57,709 nucleotides of DNA from an uncultured Prevotellaceae bacterium. Its GTDB lineage: Bacteria; Bacteroidota; Bacteroidia; Bacteroidales; Bacteroidaceae. The notes beneath the pieces were generated by a model that saw only the letters and a list, made by a program, of their open reading frames with translations, was not told the DNA's origin and ran no database searches. Positions 19,451-27,288 of the stretch are shown piece after piece. Made by a program: the position numbers and the translations under genes. The first letter of the stretch is position 1, and each line of letters begins with the position of its first letter. The stretch spans positions 1 through 57,709 of the forward strand of contig OMZS01000028.1 in the NCBI GenBank assembly GCA_900315565.1, written 5' to 3'.

Positions 19451-22039
19451 ATGAGAAAAAGAGTGATGATGGTATTTTTTGTTTTCGTATGGGTATTCAC
19501 GCTGAATGCCCAGAATTCTCCTTCGACCGTGGTGGAGACGTCGCCCCCCTCGATGCTTAGTGCCAAACCTGGCACACGCTGGTGGTGGCACGGATCGGCA
19601 GTGGACCGCGAAAACCTGCAGTGGAGCCTCGATCAGTATGCGCAGGCTGGCATTGGCACCGTTGAAATCACACCAATTTTTGGCGTGCAGGGCAATGAGA
19701 AAAACGACCGCCCGTTTCTTTCGCCCGAATGGATGCAGTCGTTGCGCGACGTTGAGGACATTGCTGCCAAGAAACACATTCAGGTGGACATGAATTGTGG
19801 CACGGGCTGGCCGTTTGGCGGCCCCGAGGTTCCGCTTGAAGAGGCTGCCTGCAAGCTCATCCTGATTGACACCGTGGTGACCACGCGTGTGGCCAAGGAC
19901 TTGGTGCTCGAAGTGCCCGAAAAAGAGAAACCCCACTCCCGACTGCTGGTTCAGCGCGATTTTCCGGTGAACAAGCGCGACTACCGGCGGGTGATAGCCC
20001 TCTACGAGAGCCGCACCCTGCAGAAGGTGAAACGGGCTGCTCCCGGAGGTGAAGGCTACGTCATCGACCATTTCGACTCAACGGCCGTGGCTCACTATCT
20101 CGACCGTTTCGAGCGTGCTTTCGCCCAAACCAACACCCCATATCCCAACACATTCTTCAACGACAGCTATGAGGTGTACGATGCCGACTGGACTCCCTCG
20201 CTGCTCGACGAGTTTTTCCGCCGCTGCGGCTACCGGCTTGAAAACCATCTGCCAGCGTTGGCCAACGGCAATCCCAAAGTGCTCACCGACTATCGCGAGA
20301 CACTGGCCGAATTGCTGCTCAACAATTTCACCCGCCAGTGGGTGGCGTGGAGCCACAAACACGGCGTGCAGGTGCGCAACCAGGCTCACGGGTCGCCCGC
20401 CAATCTGATTGACGTTTATGCTGCCGTTGACGTGCCCGAAATCGAAGGATACGGACTCTCTGATTTCGGAATCAAGGGATTGCGCACCGACTCTGGCATG
20501 ACCATCAAAAATTTCTCCGACCTCTCGATGCTCAAATATGCTTCGAGTGCTTCTCACATTACGGGTAAGCCGCTCACCAGCAGCGAAACTTTCACCTGGC
20601 TCACCGAGCATTTCCGCACCTCGTTGTCACAGATGAAACCCGACATGGACCTGATGTTCTGCGCCGGAGTCAACCGCATGTTTTTCCACGGCACTTGCTA
20701 CAGCCCCAAGGACGAGCCGTGGCCGGGCCGGCAGTTTTATGCCGCCATCGACATGTCGCCCACCAATACCATTTGGCGTGATGCGCCAAACCTGATGAAA
20801 TACATCGAGCGTTGTCAGAACTACTTGCAATGGGGCAAACCCGACAACGATTTCCTGGTTTATCTGCCCGTGCGCAACATGTGGGCCGACAATCCTCGCG
20901 AGAGGCTGATGATGTTCGATATTCACACCATGGACAAGAAGGCGCCCGACTTTATTCGTGCCATCCTTGCCATCGATAGCCTCGGATTCGACTGCGACTA
21001 TATCTCCGACCAGTTTCTGCTCACCACCACCTACGACGGCCATTTCCTGCGAACAGCAGCAGGCACGGCCTATAAGGCACTCGTCATTCCTGGCGACTGC
21101 ATCATGCCCAAGCATGTGCGGCAGCACATCGACGAGTTGGGCCGGCGCGGAGCCAACATCATCAAGAGCATCACTCAGGCCGACTTGGTAAGTGCAGCCA
21201 AGCCCGAGACCATAAAAAGCGAACTACATCTCCACATGATTCGGAGAAGCAACCCCGTGGGCTACCATTATTTCATAGCTAACCTTACGCCCAACGATGT
21301 GGACGAATGGGCCATGCTGGCCAACGATTTCAAAGATGCTTTTTGGTACGACCCCATGACGGGCAAAAAATACGCAGTAGAAACCGACGGCAAATGGATA
21401 AAAGTAATGCTTCGTTCGGGTGAGTCGCTCATTTTGCAGACTTTAGATCAGCCCAAACCCGAGGGCGACAAAGCCAGCAGTGGAAGTGGGCTGAAACAGC
21501 GTCCCCGACTTCCGAACCTGACGGGCGGAAACACCATCACGCTCAACAAAGGCTGGAAACTGCACTTCGAAAACTCGGAGCCTGCCATCAAGAAGACCTA
21601 TAAACTCGACCAGCTCCGCACTTGGGAAACACTCGACCGAAAAACCCGAACCCTCATGGGCACAGGAGTTTACCAGTGCAATTTCGAGGTCAATCAATAC
21701 CAACTCAACGACAGCCATACGTGGCAGATAGACCTTGGAGACGTGCGCGAGAGTGCCCGCGTCAGCATCAATGGCCACGACATTGGTTGTGCATGGGCTG
21801 TTCCTTACGTGCTTTGGTTCGACAAGTCGGTGCTTCACGAGGGCATCAATACCATTAGCATCGCTGTCACCAATCTGCCTGCCAACCACATTGCCGAGCT
21901 CGACCGCAAAGGCGTGAAATGGCGTAAGATGAAAGAAATAAACATGGTTGACATCAACTACAAAAACACTTCTTTCGCCAACTGGAAACCCATGCCGAGC
22001 GGACTCAACAGCACCGTGCGAATCATCCGAGTGAATTAA
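19451..22039 (+). CDS. GH106-like alpha-L-rhamnosidase, secreted
   Basis: An 862-residue protein with a cleavable signal peptide (residues 1-20, ending LNAQ). The body starts KPGTRWWWHGSAVDRENLQWSLDQYAQAGIGTVEITPIFG, a segment typical of the glycoside hydrolase family 106 catalytic barrel. The sequence DMNCGTGWPFGGPEV near 116 is also characteristic. The C-terminal part (about 700-860) looks like a beta-sandwich carbohydrate-binding domain. GH106 enzymes remove terminal alpha-L-rhamnose from plant glycans such as rhamnogalacturonan. This would fit the altronate/KDG genes further right, since both handle pectin-derived sugars. No SusC/SusD pair is nearby, so it is not in a typical polysaccharide utilisation locus. 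Confidence 0.82.
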   Translation: MRKRVMMVFFVFVWVFTLNAQNSPSTVVETSPPSMLSAKPGTRWWWHGSAVDRENLQWSLDQYAQAGIGTVEITPIFGVQGNEKNDRPFLSPEWMQSLRDVEDIAAKKHIQVDMNCGTGWPFGGPEVPLEEAACKLILIDTVVTTRVAKDLVLEVPEKEKPHSRLLVQRDFPVNKRDYRRVIALYESRTLQKVKRAAPGGEGYVIDHFDSTAVAHYLDRFERAFAQTNTPYPNTFFNDSYEVYDADWTPSLLDEFFRRCGYRLENHLPALANGNPKVLTDYRETLAELLLNNFTRQWVAWSHKHGVQVRNQAHGSPANLIDVYAAVDVPEIEGYGLSDFGIKGLRTDSGMTIKNFSDLSMLKYASSASHITGKPLTSSETFTWLTEHFRTSLSQMKPDMDLMFCAGVNRMFFHGTCYSPKDEPWPGRQFYAAIDMSPTNTIWRDAPNLMKYIERCQNYLQWGKPDNDFLVYLPVRNMWADNPRERLMMFDIHTMDKKAPDFIRAILAIDSLGFDCDYISDQFLLTTTYDGHFLRTAAGTAYKALVIPGDCIMPKHVRQHIDELGRRGANIIKSITQADLVSAAKPETIKSELHLHMIRRSNPVGYHYFIANLTPNDVDEWAMLANDFKDAFWYDPMTGKKYAVETDGKWIKVMLRSGESLILQTLDQPKPEGDKASSGSGLKQRPRLPNLTGGNTITLNKGWKLHFENSEPAIKKTYKLDQLRTWETLDRKTRTLMGTGVYQCNFEVNQYQLNDSHTWQIDLGDVRESARVSINGHDIGCAWAVPYVLWFDKSVLHEGINTISIAVTNLPANHIAELDRKGVKWRKMKEINMVDINYKNTSFANWKPMPSGLNSTVRIIRVN

Positions 22040-22096
22040 ACGGGTTTTGTTACCCTTTTCTTGGGGGTTAAGATTTTGTTCGAAAGCATTGCGAAA

Positions 22097-22230
22097 ACAA
22101 CTCACGGCATTGCAGCAAAATTTTCTAGAGAATTTTGCTGCAACGCCGTGAGTTATTTTTTTATCGTCGCGTTTTACGGAAATATTACCGTGAGTTATTT
22201 TTTTTCGTCGTGAGTTACGAAAATATTACC
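22097..22230. repeat. CGTCGTGAGTTA / TCTAGA repeat family, copy 1
   Basis: Contains AAAATTTTCTAGAGAATTTT, then CGCCGTGAGTTATTTTTT, ACGGAAATATTACCGTGAG, and TCGTCGTGAGTTACG. The same words recur at 30176-30280 and 56928-57010. All three places are between genes. Confidence 0.65.
22099..22154. terminator. Long terminator-like hairpin after the GH106-like gene
   Basis: A 24-bp stem (22099-22122 with 22131-22154) with one G-T pair and an 8-nt loop containing TCTAGA. It is followed by a T-run on the plus strand. Its arms share the CGTGAGTT and AAAATT words with the repeat family at 30176 and 56915, so it may be a member of that family used as a terminator. Confidence 0.75.
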
Positions 22231-22326
22231 GTGAGATAATTCTGTGTTTTTACCGTTTTCAGAAAAATCTTTTACGGGTAAACAGAAAATCACTTCCTTT
22301 TCATTCAGAAAGTCAATTTTTTGCAT

Positions 22327-22334
22327 TACCTTTG
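22327..22334 (+). promoter_or_regulatory. -7 promoter box for the DUF5715 gene
   Basis: TACCTTTG preceded by TTGCAT fits TAnnTTTG. It lies about 184 nt before the start codon, which leaves a long, structured leader. The region at the -33 distance is T-rich without an exact TTTG. Confidence 0.5.
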
Positions 22335-22339
22335 CAGCA

Positions 22340-22500
22340 TCTCTGTAGGAGGTCACGTGGCTCACGTGACAACAGTGCCGCAAACGACGTAGTCAATGCG
22401 TCGTTAACGAAGCGCCAACAGTGTTGCCAACGACGGACAACTGCGCTACCAGCGACGTTGGCCACGTCGCCTCTTACTGAAAATTGAATTATAACTGTAG
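22340..22500 (+). ncRNA. Structured 5' leader with consecutive hairpins
   Basis: At least three perfect stems follow one another: GTCACGTG/CACGTGAC (22352-22359 with 22363-22370), AACGACG/CGTCGTT (22383-22389 with 22399-22405) and GCGACGT/ACGTCGC (22452-22458 with 22464-22470). A weaker one forms around 22414-22428. CGACGT occurs at both 22385 and 22453, and each copy can pair with ACGTCG at 22464, so alternative folds are possible. It does not match a riboswitch class I know. Candidate regulatory leader of the DUF5715 gene. Confidence 0.45.
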
Positions 22501-22517
22501 TTTAGAGAAGTATTGTA

Positions 22518-23345
22518 TTGGTGAAAATAACAAAAAAGCTATATTTGCAGTCGTTTGCAGCCATTGTGGTGCTCTTGGCTTTGGTGCGGTGCGTGTTTCC
22601 GTCGGTTGCTGAGCCGCGCATGCAGACTGTCAGCGATGCCAACCCTTCAGAAGCAAGTGTTGCCGATCCCGACAGCCTGATCTTGGCAAGGGCCGACAGC
22701 GTAAACCGTGCAAAGCAGCAGGCGGCTCCCGTCAAACTGCCATCTGCGGCAGAACAACCACGTACGTCCAGCACTACAAAGCACCCCATACGTAGTGTGG
22801 CCAGTTATGCCGATGCCTTCCCCGACATGCAGGATGTGCAGATTCAGGCTGCCAACAAGTTTGGCGTGAGTCCGGTGCAGAACCGAGCAGAGGCTGAGCG
22901 CCGGAAAATGGAACTGGTATATGTGGGTGCAAACCCTTATTTCTTTGTCGAGCCGCTACGCAGCAGCATCCCTTATCTGGTGCCCCGCGCTTCGGTGCTG
23001 CTGCAGGACATTGGGCGCAACTTTTTCGACAGCTTGCAAATCAAGGGTGTGCCGCTCAACAAAATTATTGTCACCAGCGTGCTCCGAAGCAAAGACGACG
23101 TCAACCGATTGCGTGGTTTTAATGGCAATGCCACTGAAAACTCGTGCCACCTCTACGGCACTACTTTCGACATTTGCTACAACCGTTACAAAACCGTTGC
23201 GCCACCCGACCAGCCCCGCCGCGCTGTGCAAAACGACACGCTCAAGTGGGTGCTCAGCGAAGTGCTGCGCGACCTGCGTCAGCAAGGCCGGTGCTACGTG
23301 AAATACGAAGTGAAGCAGGGCTGTTTCCATATCACTACGCGCTAA
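22518..23345 (+). CDS. DUF5715 family protein, M15/hedgehog-like peptidase fold
   Basis: A 275-residue protein with an N-terminal hydrophobic segment (about residues 8-25) that is a signal anchor or signal peptide. The start has TTG at 22518 and GTG at 22521 with no suitable ATG, so it relies on a non-ATG codon. The C-terminal domain has SVLRSKDDVNRLRGFNGNATENSCHLYGTTFDI. Here H211 and D218 are spaced as in the SxHxxGxAxD zinc site of M15 DD-peptidases. A second His at 271 in CFHITT would be the third ligand. It may therefore cleave peptidoglycan peptides in the periplasm. The family is of unknown function and this role is inferred from the motif. Confidence 0.75.
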   Translation: MVKITKKLYLQSFAAIVVLLALVRCVFPSVAEPRMQTVSDANPSEASVADPDSLILARADSVNRAKQQAAPVKLPSAAEQPRTSSTTKHPIRSVASYADAFPDMQDVQIQAANKFGVSPVQNRAEAERRKMELVYVGANPYFFVEPLRSSIPYLVPRASVLLQDIGRNFFDSLQIKGVPLNKIIVTSVLRSKDDVNRLRGFNGNATENSCHLYGTTFDICYNRYKTVAPPDQPRRAVQNDTLKWVLSEVLRDLRQQGRCYVKYEVKQGCFHITTR

Positions 23346-23410
23346 GCTTGGGCTTTAACTCCGATTCTGAAATGTAGAAACCTGAAGTCAACCACATTTG
23401 TTATTTTATC

Positions 23411-23728
23411 ATGGCTTGTAATACAGACTTTGTGCAATACGTTGCCGACCAATGTGCCGGTGCCGGCGAGATTACTTTGAAGAAAATGTTTGGCGAATAT
23501 GCCATCTATTGCAACGGCAAAATCTTCGGCCTCATCTGCGATGATATGTTCTTTCTGAAGCCCACAAAAGCAGGGCGTTCTTTGCTTCGCAAGGAGGAAC
23601 TGCGCCCACCCTACGAAGGTGCCAAAGATTATTTCTACATTGCAGACCTTGACGACCGCGACTATTTGTCTAGTCTCGTTCGTGAATCGTGCAATGAGCT
23701 GCCTATGCCCAAACCAAAGAAAAAGTGA
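23411..23728 (+). CDS. TfoX N-terminal domain protein
   Basis: A 105-residue protein with the TfoX_N signature ITLKKMFGEYAIYCNGKIFGLICDDMFFLKPT (residues about 20-52). It has no C-terminal TfoX domain, so it is the short, single-domain form. TfoX is a competence regulator in Gammaproteobacteria, but the lone N-terminal domain is widespread and its role is unknown. It ends in a Lys-rich tail. It is 65 bp after the DUF5715 gene and closed by a strong terminator. Confidence 0.85.
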   Translation: MACNTDFVQYVADQCAGAGEITLKKMFGEYAIYCNGKIFGLICDDMFFLKPTKAGRSLLRKEELRPPYEGAKDYFYIADLDDRDYLSSLVRESCNELPMPKPKKK

Positions 23729-23774
23729 CCTATACGCCTAAAGTTAAGGCATGCTGTTTACGACTTAGAGCACA

Positions 23775-23816
23775 AAAAACTGCCAGAACATCCTTTGCAA
23801 TGTTCTGGCAGTTTTT
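23775..23816. terminator. Bidirectional terminator
   Basis: A perfect 17-bp stem (23775-23791 with 23800-23816), 8-nt loop, A-run on the left and T-run on the right. It separates the converging TfoX-like and zinc-ribbon genes. Confidence 0.9.
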
Positions 23817-23902
23817 CTTGTAATTGTACTATTTGTTGGCTTTGAAGTGAATTATTGCAAAAACATGCAAACGGCATACGATTGCCTGTGTTTTTGGAAG
23901 CA

Positions 23903-25423
23903 CTAATTCTTTTTCGTTTCTGTCTTTTTAGGAGTCTCAGTCTTCTTTGCGGCTGCAGAACCAGATGAAGATGTACTGGGCTTCGATGTAGTTGCAGCTG
24001 GTTTCGATGTAGTTGCAGCCGGTTTTTGAGTTGTTGCAGCCGGCTTTTGAGTTGTTGCAGCTGGCTTTGAGGGTGATGCCGCCGGTTTCGAAGTCGATGT
24101 TGTTGTCGCCGGTTTCGAAGCTGTTGCTGCTGGCTTTGCTGAAGAAGTTGCAGGCTTAGCTGGCGAAGAAGAGGCCGTAGCTGGTTTCGATTCGCTGCCC
24201 GACGGGGCGGTTTCTGCGGGCTGCTCTACGATGCGCGTCATGTTGAACCCAGAAATCTTACCTTCGGGCGATACGGTGGCGCGAATACGGTAGCGGTTTT
24301 TCTCCTGTTTTCCGTCGCGCTCCACATTCTGTCCGGCAGAGAAATTCACACTGAACTCGTATGCACCAGTCTCCGAGGATTTCTTGTTGATGCTGAAGTC
24401 GTTGTTGAGCGAAAAAATCATACGGCTCATGTCGTCGCGATAAATCTGGTGAAGGAAGTTCACAACGTCGCCCGAATTGGCGTTTTCTTTGCCGAGGAAG
24501 TTTTTCAGTATAGAGGTGACGGTGGTAAGCAGCGAACTCTCGTCCTTGGAGTTGATGCTTTGGAAATACTTTTTGAAAAGCCCCTTCACCATGTCGATGT
24601 CGTCTTGGGTAACGACAGTGGCCACCAGACGGTCGTAGATTTGCTTGGCCTCGCTGAAGTGCTCGCCGTCAGCATGGCGGTCGATGTATTCTTTGAATGC
24701 TTCCAGGCTGTTCTGGTTCTGAGCCACGGTCCAGTCGAGCGAGTCAATCTTATGAAGCGCCTCAATGCGGTGGGTGCTGTTGGGGTGAACGCGCAGATAG
24801 TCCTCGATGGCAGCACGTGAACCGCTCACGACGGCGTTGGCCCAGTCGCGGTTGCCCTGCTTGATGGCTTCGAGGTGGGCAGCAATCGAGTCGCGGTGCT
24901 CGCCGGGAGCCTGGGTAAAGTTGTCGAGATAGGTTTGCAGCACCAGCGGGTCGTTGCTCTGCATGGCAAACTCGTATTCTTCGCGCTCTTTGCTGTTGTT
25001 GGCCTGCTGGTAGAAGTAGAAGCAGATGGCACAGATGATGAGTGCGATGACAAACGAGATGATGAGCGGAGCGTGGCTTTTGCGCGGCGAGCCGTCGATG
25101 GGTGGGGGAGTGGTGCGCCCGGTGCGTCCACGGCCAATGGGCGTTTCTGTTTGTCGTGAAGACGACGTAGATGCCATTTGCGCTGGTGTCGGTACAGGTA
25201 TCTGAACGCGCTGCTGCTGTGGCATTGGCGCTTCGGTTTGCGGCGGCTGGTAAGCGTCGTTATGACGGTGGCAGTTGGGACAGGTCTCCTCGTCCTTGAA
25301 ATAAACGTTAAAGCAGTCGGGGCATTTCACCACCTTGCCTGCTATTTCAACCCCACAGTTGGGGCAGGTGGGTGCTTTGTCGCTAATCTGACGACCGCAC
25401 TCGGGACATTTGATGATTGCCAT
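23903..25423 (-). CDS. Zinc-ribbon membrane protein with a Pro/Ala/Lys-rich repeat tail
   Basis: A 506-residue protein. The N-terminus has two zinc ribbons: CPECGRQISDKAPTCPNCG (about 5-23) and CPDCFNVYFKDEETCPNC (about 34-51). A Pro/Gln-rich linker leads to a single membrane segment near residues 118-138 (LIISFVIALIICAICFYFY). The next 250 residues are soluble, helical and TPR-like in the first part. The last 90 residues are a low-complexity tail of KPAATTQ/KPAATTS repeats. The ribbons would face the cytoplasm and the rest the periplasm. I do not recognise a function. The tail resembles cell-wall-spanning linkers. Confidence 0.75.
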   Translation of the reverse strand: MAIIKCPECGRQISDKAPTCPNCGVEIAGKVVKCPDCFNVYFKDEETCPNCHRHNDAYQPPQTEAPMPQQQRVQIPVPTPAQMASTSSSRQTETPIGRGRTGRTTPPPIDGSPRKSHAPLIISFVIALIICAICFYFYQQANNSKEREEYEFAMQSNDPLVLQTYLDNFTQAPGEHRDSIAAHLEAIKQGNRDWANAVVSGSRAAIEDYLRVHPNSTHRIEALHKIDSLDWTVAQNQNSLEAFKEYIDRHADGEHFSEAKQIYDRLVATVVTQDDIDMVKGLFKKYFQSINSKDESSLLTTVTSILKNFLGKENANSGDVVNFLHQIYRDDMSRMIFSLNNDFSINKKSSETGAYEFSVNFSAGQNVERDGKQEKNRYRIRATVSPEGKISGFNMTRIVEQPAETAPSGSESKPATASSSPAKPATSSAKPAATASKPATTTSTSKPAASPSKPAATTQKPAATTQKPAATTSKPAATTSKPSTSSSGSAAAKKTETPKKTETKKN

Positions 25424-25518
25424 AGATATATTTTACAATTTTACGATTTACAATTATACAATATTGCGATTTAACTATTTCGGATATTTACGAATAAACT
25501 CCTGCTTTCAGATTCCTC

Positions 25519-26214
25519 TTAGTGTCTTCTGTATTTGAGTTCTCGCAGACTGTGGTTGCCCATGAAGCGACTTTTGTCCACGTATGTGTTTATGCCGTTG
25601 ATGCGCCCTTTGGCTGTGTATTGCCATGCCAAGTAATCGCGCTCGTCGATGAGCGTCGGCGGGTCGTCGGTGTATTGTGCTATCATGAGTTTGTAGTCGT
25701 CAACTTTGTAGGCCAAGTTAACGTTGTAGAAGTTTCGGCCCGTGTAGAGCAGGGGCTTTTGTTTGTAGGCTTTTTCCACGAGGTCGAGAAATTTGAACAG
25801 CGAGTCACAGAAAGCTTCCGTACTCAGCCCGCTTTTTGTTTCGATGTCGATCATGGGAATGAGGTCTTGGTCGCCGGGGCGGCACTGAGCTTTGAAGTTT
25901 TCCAACTGGCGGCGCTGGTCGGTCAAGGGACGATAGAAGTGGTACGAACCCACTTTCAGTCCATGTTTGTGGGCCAGACGGATGTTCTCCACGTAGGTGT
26001 GGTCGATGTTGTCTCCGCCCTCGGTAGCTTTCAGATAGACGTACGCCATCTTGCTGTTGTCACCCACCGCATCCCAGAACACACGGCCCTGATAGTGGCT
26101 CAGGTCGATGCCGTGAATATGGGCGCAAGTGTCCTCGCAATTCACCAAGGTGTATTGCGCGTTGATTTCCAAAAGTGTAAATATACTGATAATAATGCCT
26201 ATGATTCGTTTCAT
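25519..26214 (-). CDS. GH25 family lysozyme, secreted
   Basis: A 231-residue protein with a signal peptide (1-19). The GH25 fold is shown by GIDLSHYQGRV with Asp37, KATEGGDNID near 62, GSYHFYRP near 89 and the catalytic pair in MIDIET (D123, E125). It hydrolyses the glycan backbone of peptidoglycan (muramidase). The start is fixed by the signal peptide, which leaves only 5 nt between the start and an upstream TACCTTTG box, so the transcript may be leaderless. Its targets could be its own cell wall or that of competitors. Confidence 0.9.
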   Translation of the reverse strand: MKRIIGIIISIFTLLEINAQYTLVNCEDTCAHIHGIDLSHYQGRVFWDAVGDNSKMAYVYLKATEGGDNIDHTYVENIRLAHKHGLKVGSYHFYRPLTDQRRQLENFKAQCRPGDQDLIPMIDIETKSGLSTEAFCDSLFKFLDLVEKAYKQKPLLYTGRNFYNVNLAYKVDDYKLMIAQYTDDPPTLIDERDYLAWQYTAKGRINGINTYVDKSRFMGNHSLRELKYRRH

Positions 26215-26219
26215 AGGTG

Positions 26220-26227
26220 CAAAGGTA
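26220..26227 (-). promoter_or_regulatory. -7 box directly before the GH25 start
   Basis: TACCTTTG on the minus strand, 5 nt from the ATG at 26214. Transcription would start at or next to the start codon. The same arrangement is seen for the HPPK-like gene at 41040. Confidence 0.5.
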
Positions 26228-26319
26228 CGATAAAAAATGAAAGATGAAAAATTAAAGATTAAAAATTATAACAAGTATAGTGTTTTTTTTGATTTTTAGG
26301 GTGTTGGGCGCTTGGGTCT

Positions 26320-26360
26320 TTGTTAATGCATAATGAATAATGCATAATGAATAATCAAAT
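26320..26360. repeat. Short tandem repeat ATGCATAATGAATA
   Basis: About two copies of a 14-15 bp unit followed by GTTAACTGTCAACTGTTAAC, a small palindromic word. It fills the gap between the GH25 gene and the gene at 26403-27224. No coding or clear regulatory signal. Confidence 0.5.
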
Positions 26361-26402
26361 AGCGGAACCGTTAACTGTCAACTGTTAACCGTAAAAAATC
26401 TT

Positions 26403-27224
26403 CTATTCTTCGATTTCGGAGAGTGATTTTACAAAATTGTTGAAGAAATTGCTGGTGGTTTCCACGGGGTAATAGGCAAAATAGCGCATGCTGCGGCGGA
26501 GATTGCGTCGCAAGACCTTTGAGTTGTTCTGCACAAACCCCGTGCTCAGTTGTCGGAAATGCCATTCCTCGGCCGTGTCCTTGGCGGTGTGGCTCAGCGT
26601 GCGCAGTGTGAGTTTATAGGCTGCCGGCTCTTCGTGTTGCACAAAGGGCAGTTCGCTCTGCTCGAAGTTGAAGACTGCCATGAGAATGCTGCCCTCCAGT
26701 TGGGCCATGCGCTGCATGCCCAATTTGGCGAGCCAATTGTCGAGTTTAACGAAGTCCACGCGGTCGCCTTTGGTGCGCAGGAAACGACCCAACTCGATGA
26801 TGCCGTGCAGATTGATGCCGCTGCTGAGAATATGGTTGACATTGTAGATGATGATGTTGAGTAGCTGCATGGTTTCGCCCGAACAGTCGATGCTGTGGCG
26901 CTCGGTGCTCATCATCTTCTTCAGCCTGCGGTTCAGAAAGAAGTTCGACAGCTCGAAAGTAGCCATGGGTGAGTTGATAATGGTGCGTTTCTCGCTGTTT
27001 TGTGCGGCCTGCTGCCATTGTTCCATCAGTCCGTTGGGCAATTCAAGGTTTGGGTCGTCGGCATGGTTGCCGAGTCCCTTGAGCGTGGTGGGTGCCACGT
27101 CTTGGGCTTCTACCATCTGGAAAACCCTTTTCCACTTGAAAGCCGACATGGGCTCAATGGCGTCGGTGTCGTTGTAGGCGCCAGAGCGAAGCAGTCGGAA
27201 GAAATTGCGCTGTATGATGTCCAT
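26403..27224 (-). CDS. Nucleotidyltransferase-like protein without a visible active site
   Basis: A 273-residue protein. The N-terminal MDIIQRNFFRLLRSGAYND and a region near 125-180 (HGIIELGRFLRTKGDRVDFVKLDNWLAKLGMQRM) resemble the flanking parts of the NTP_transf_5 (PF14907) family. Members of that family are about 350 residues long and carry a DxD-type catalytic motif. I see no such motif here, and the protein is shorter, so the catalytic part seems lost. The call is by resemblance only and an unrelated helical protein is possible. It shares orientation with the GH25 gene but is 188 bp away. Confidence 0.4.
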   Translation of the reverse strand: MDIIQRNFFRLLRSGAYNDTDAIEPMSAFKWKRVFQMVEAQDVAPTTLKGLGNHADDPNLELPNGLMEQWQQAAQNSEKRTIINSPMATFELSNFFLNRRLKKMMSTERHSIDCSGETMQLLNIIIYNVNHILSSGINLHGIIELGRFLRTKGDRVDFVKLDNWLAKLGMQRMAQLEGSILMAVFNFEQSELPFVQHEEPAAYKLTLRTLSHTAKDTAEEWHFRQLSTGFVQNNSKVLRRNLRRSMRYFAYYPVETTSNFFNNFVKSLSEIEE

Positions 27225-27288
27225 GGAAGCAGTATTGTGATATACAGGGAGTGAGTTTTATCGTGCTGAAACCACTATTCGTGACTTG

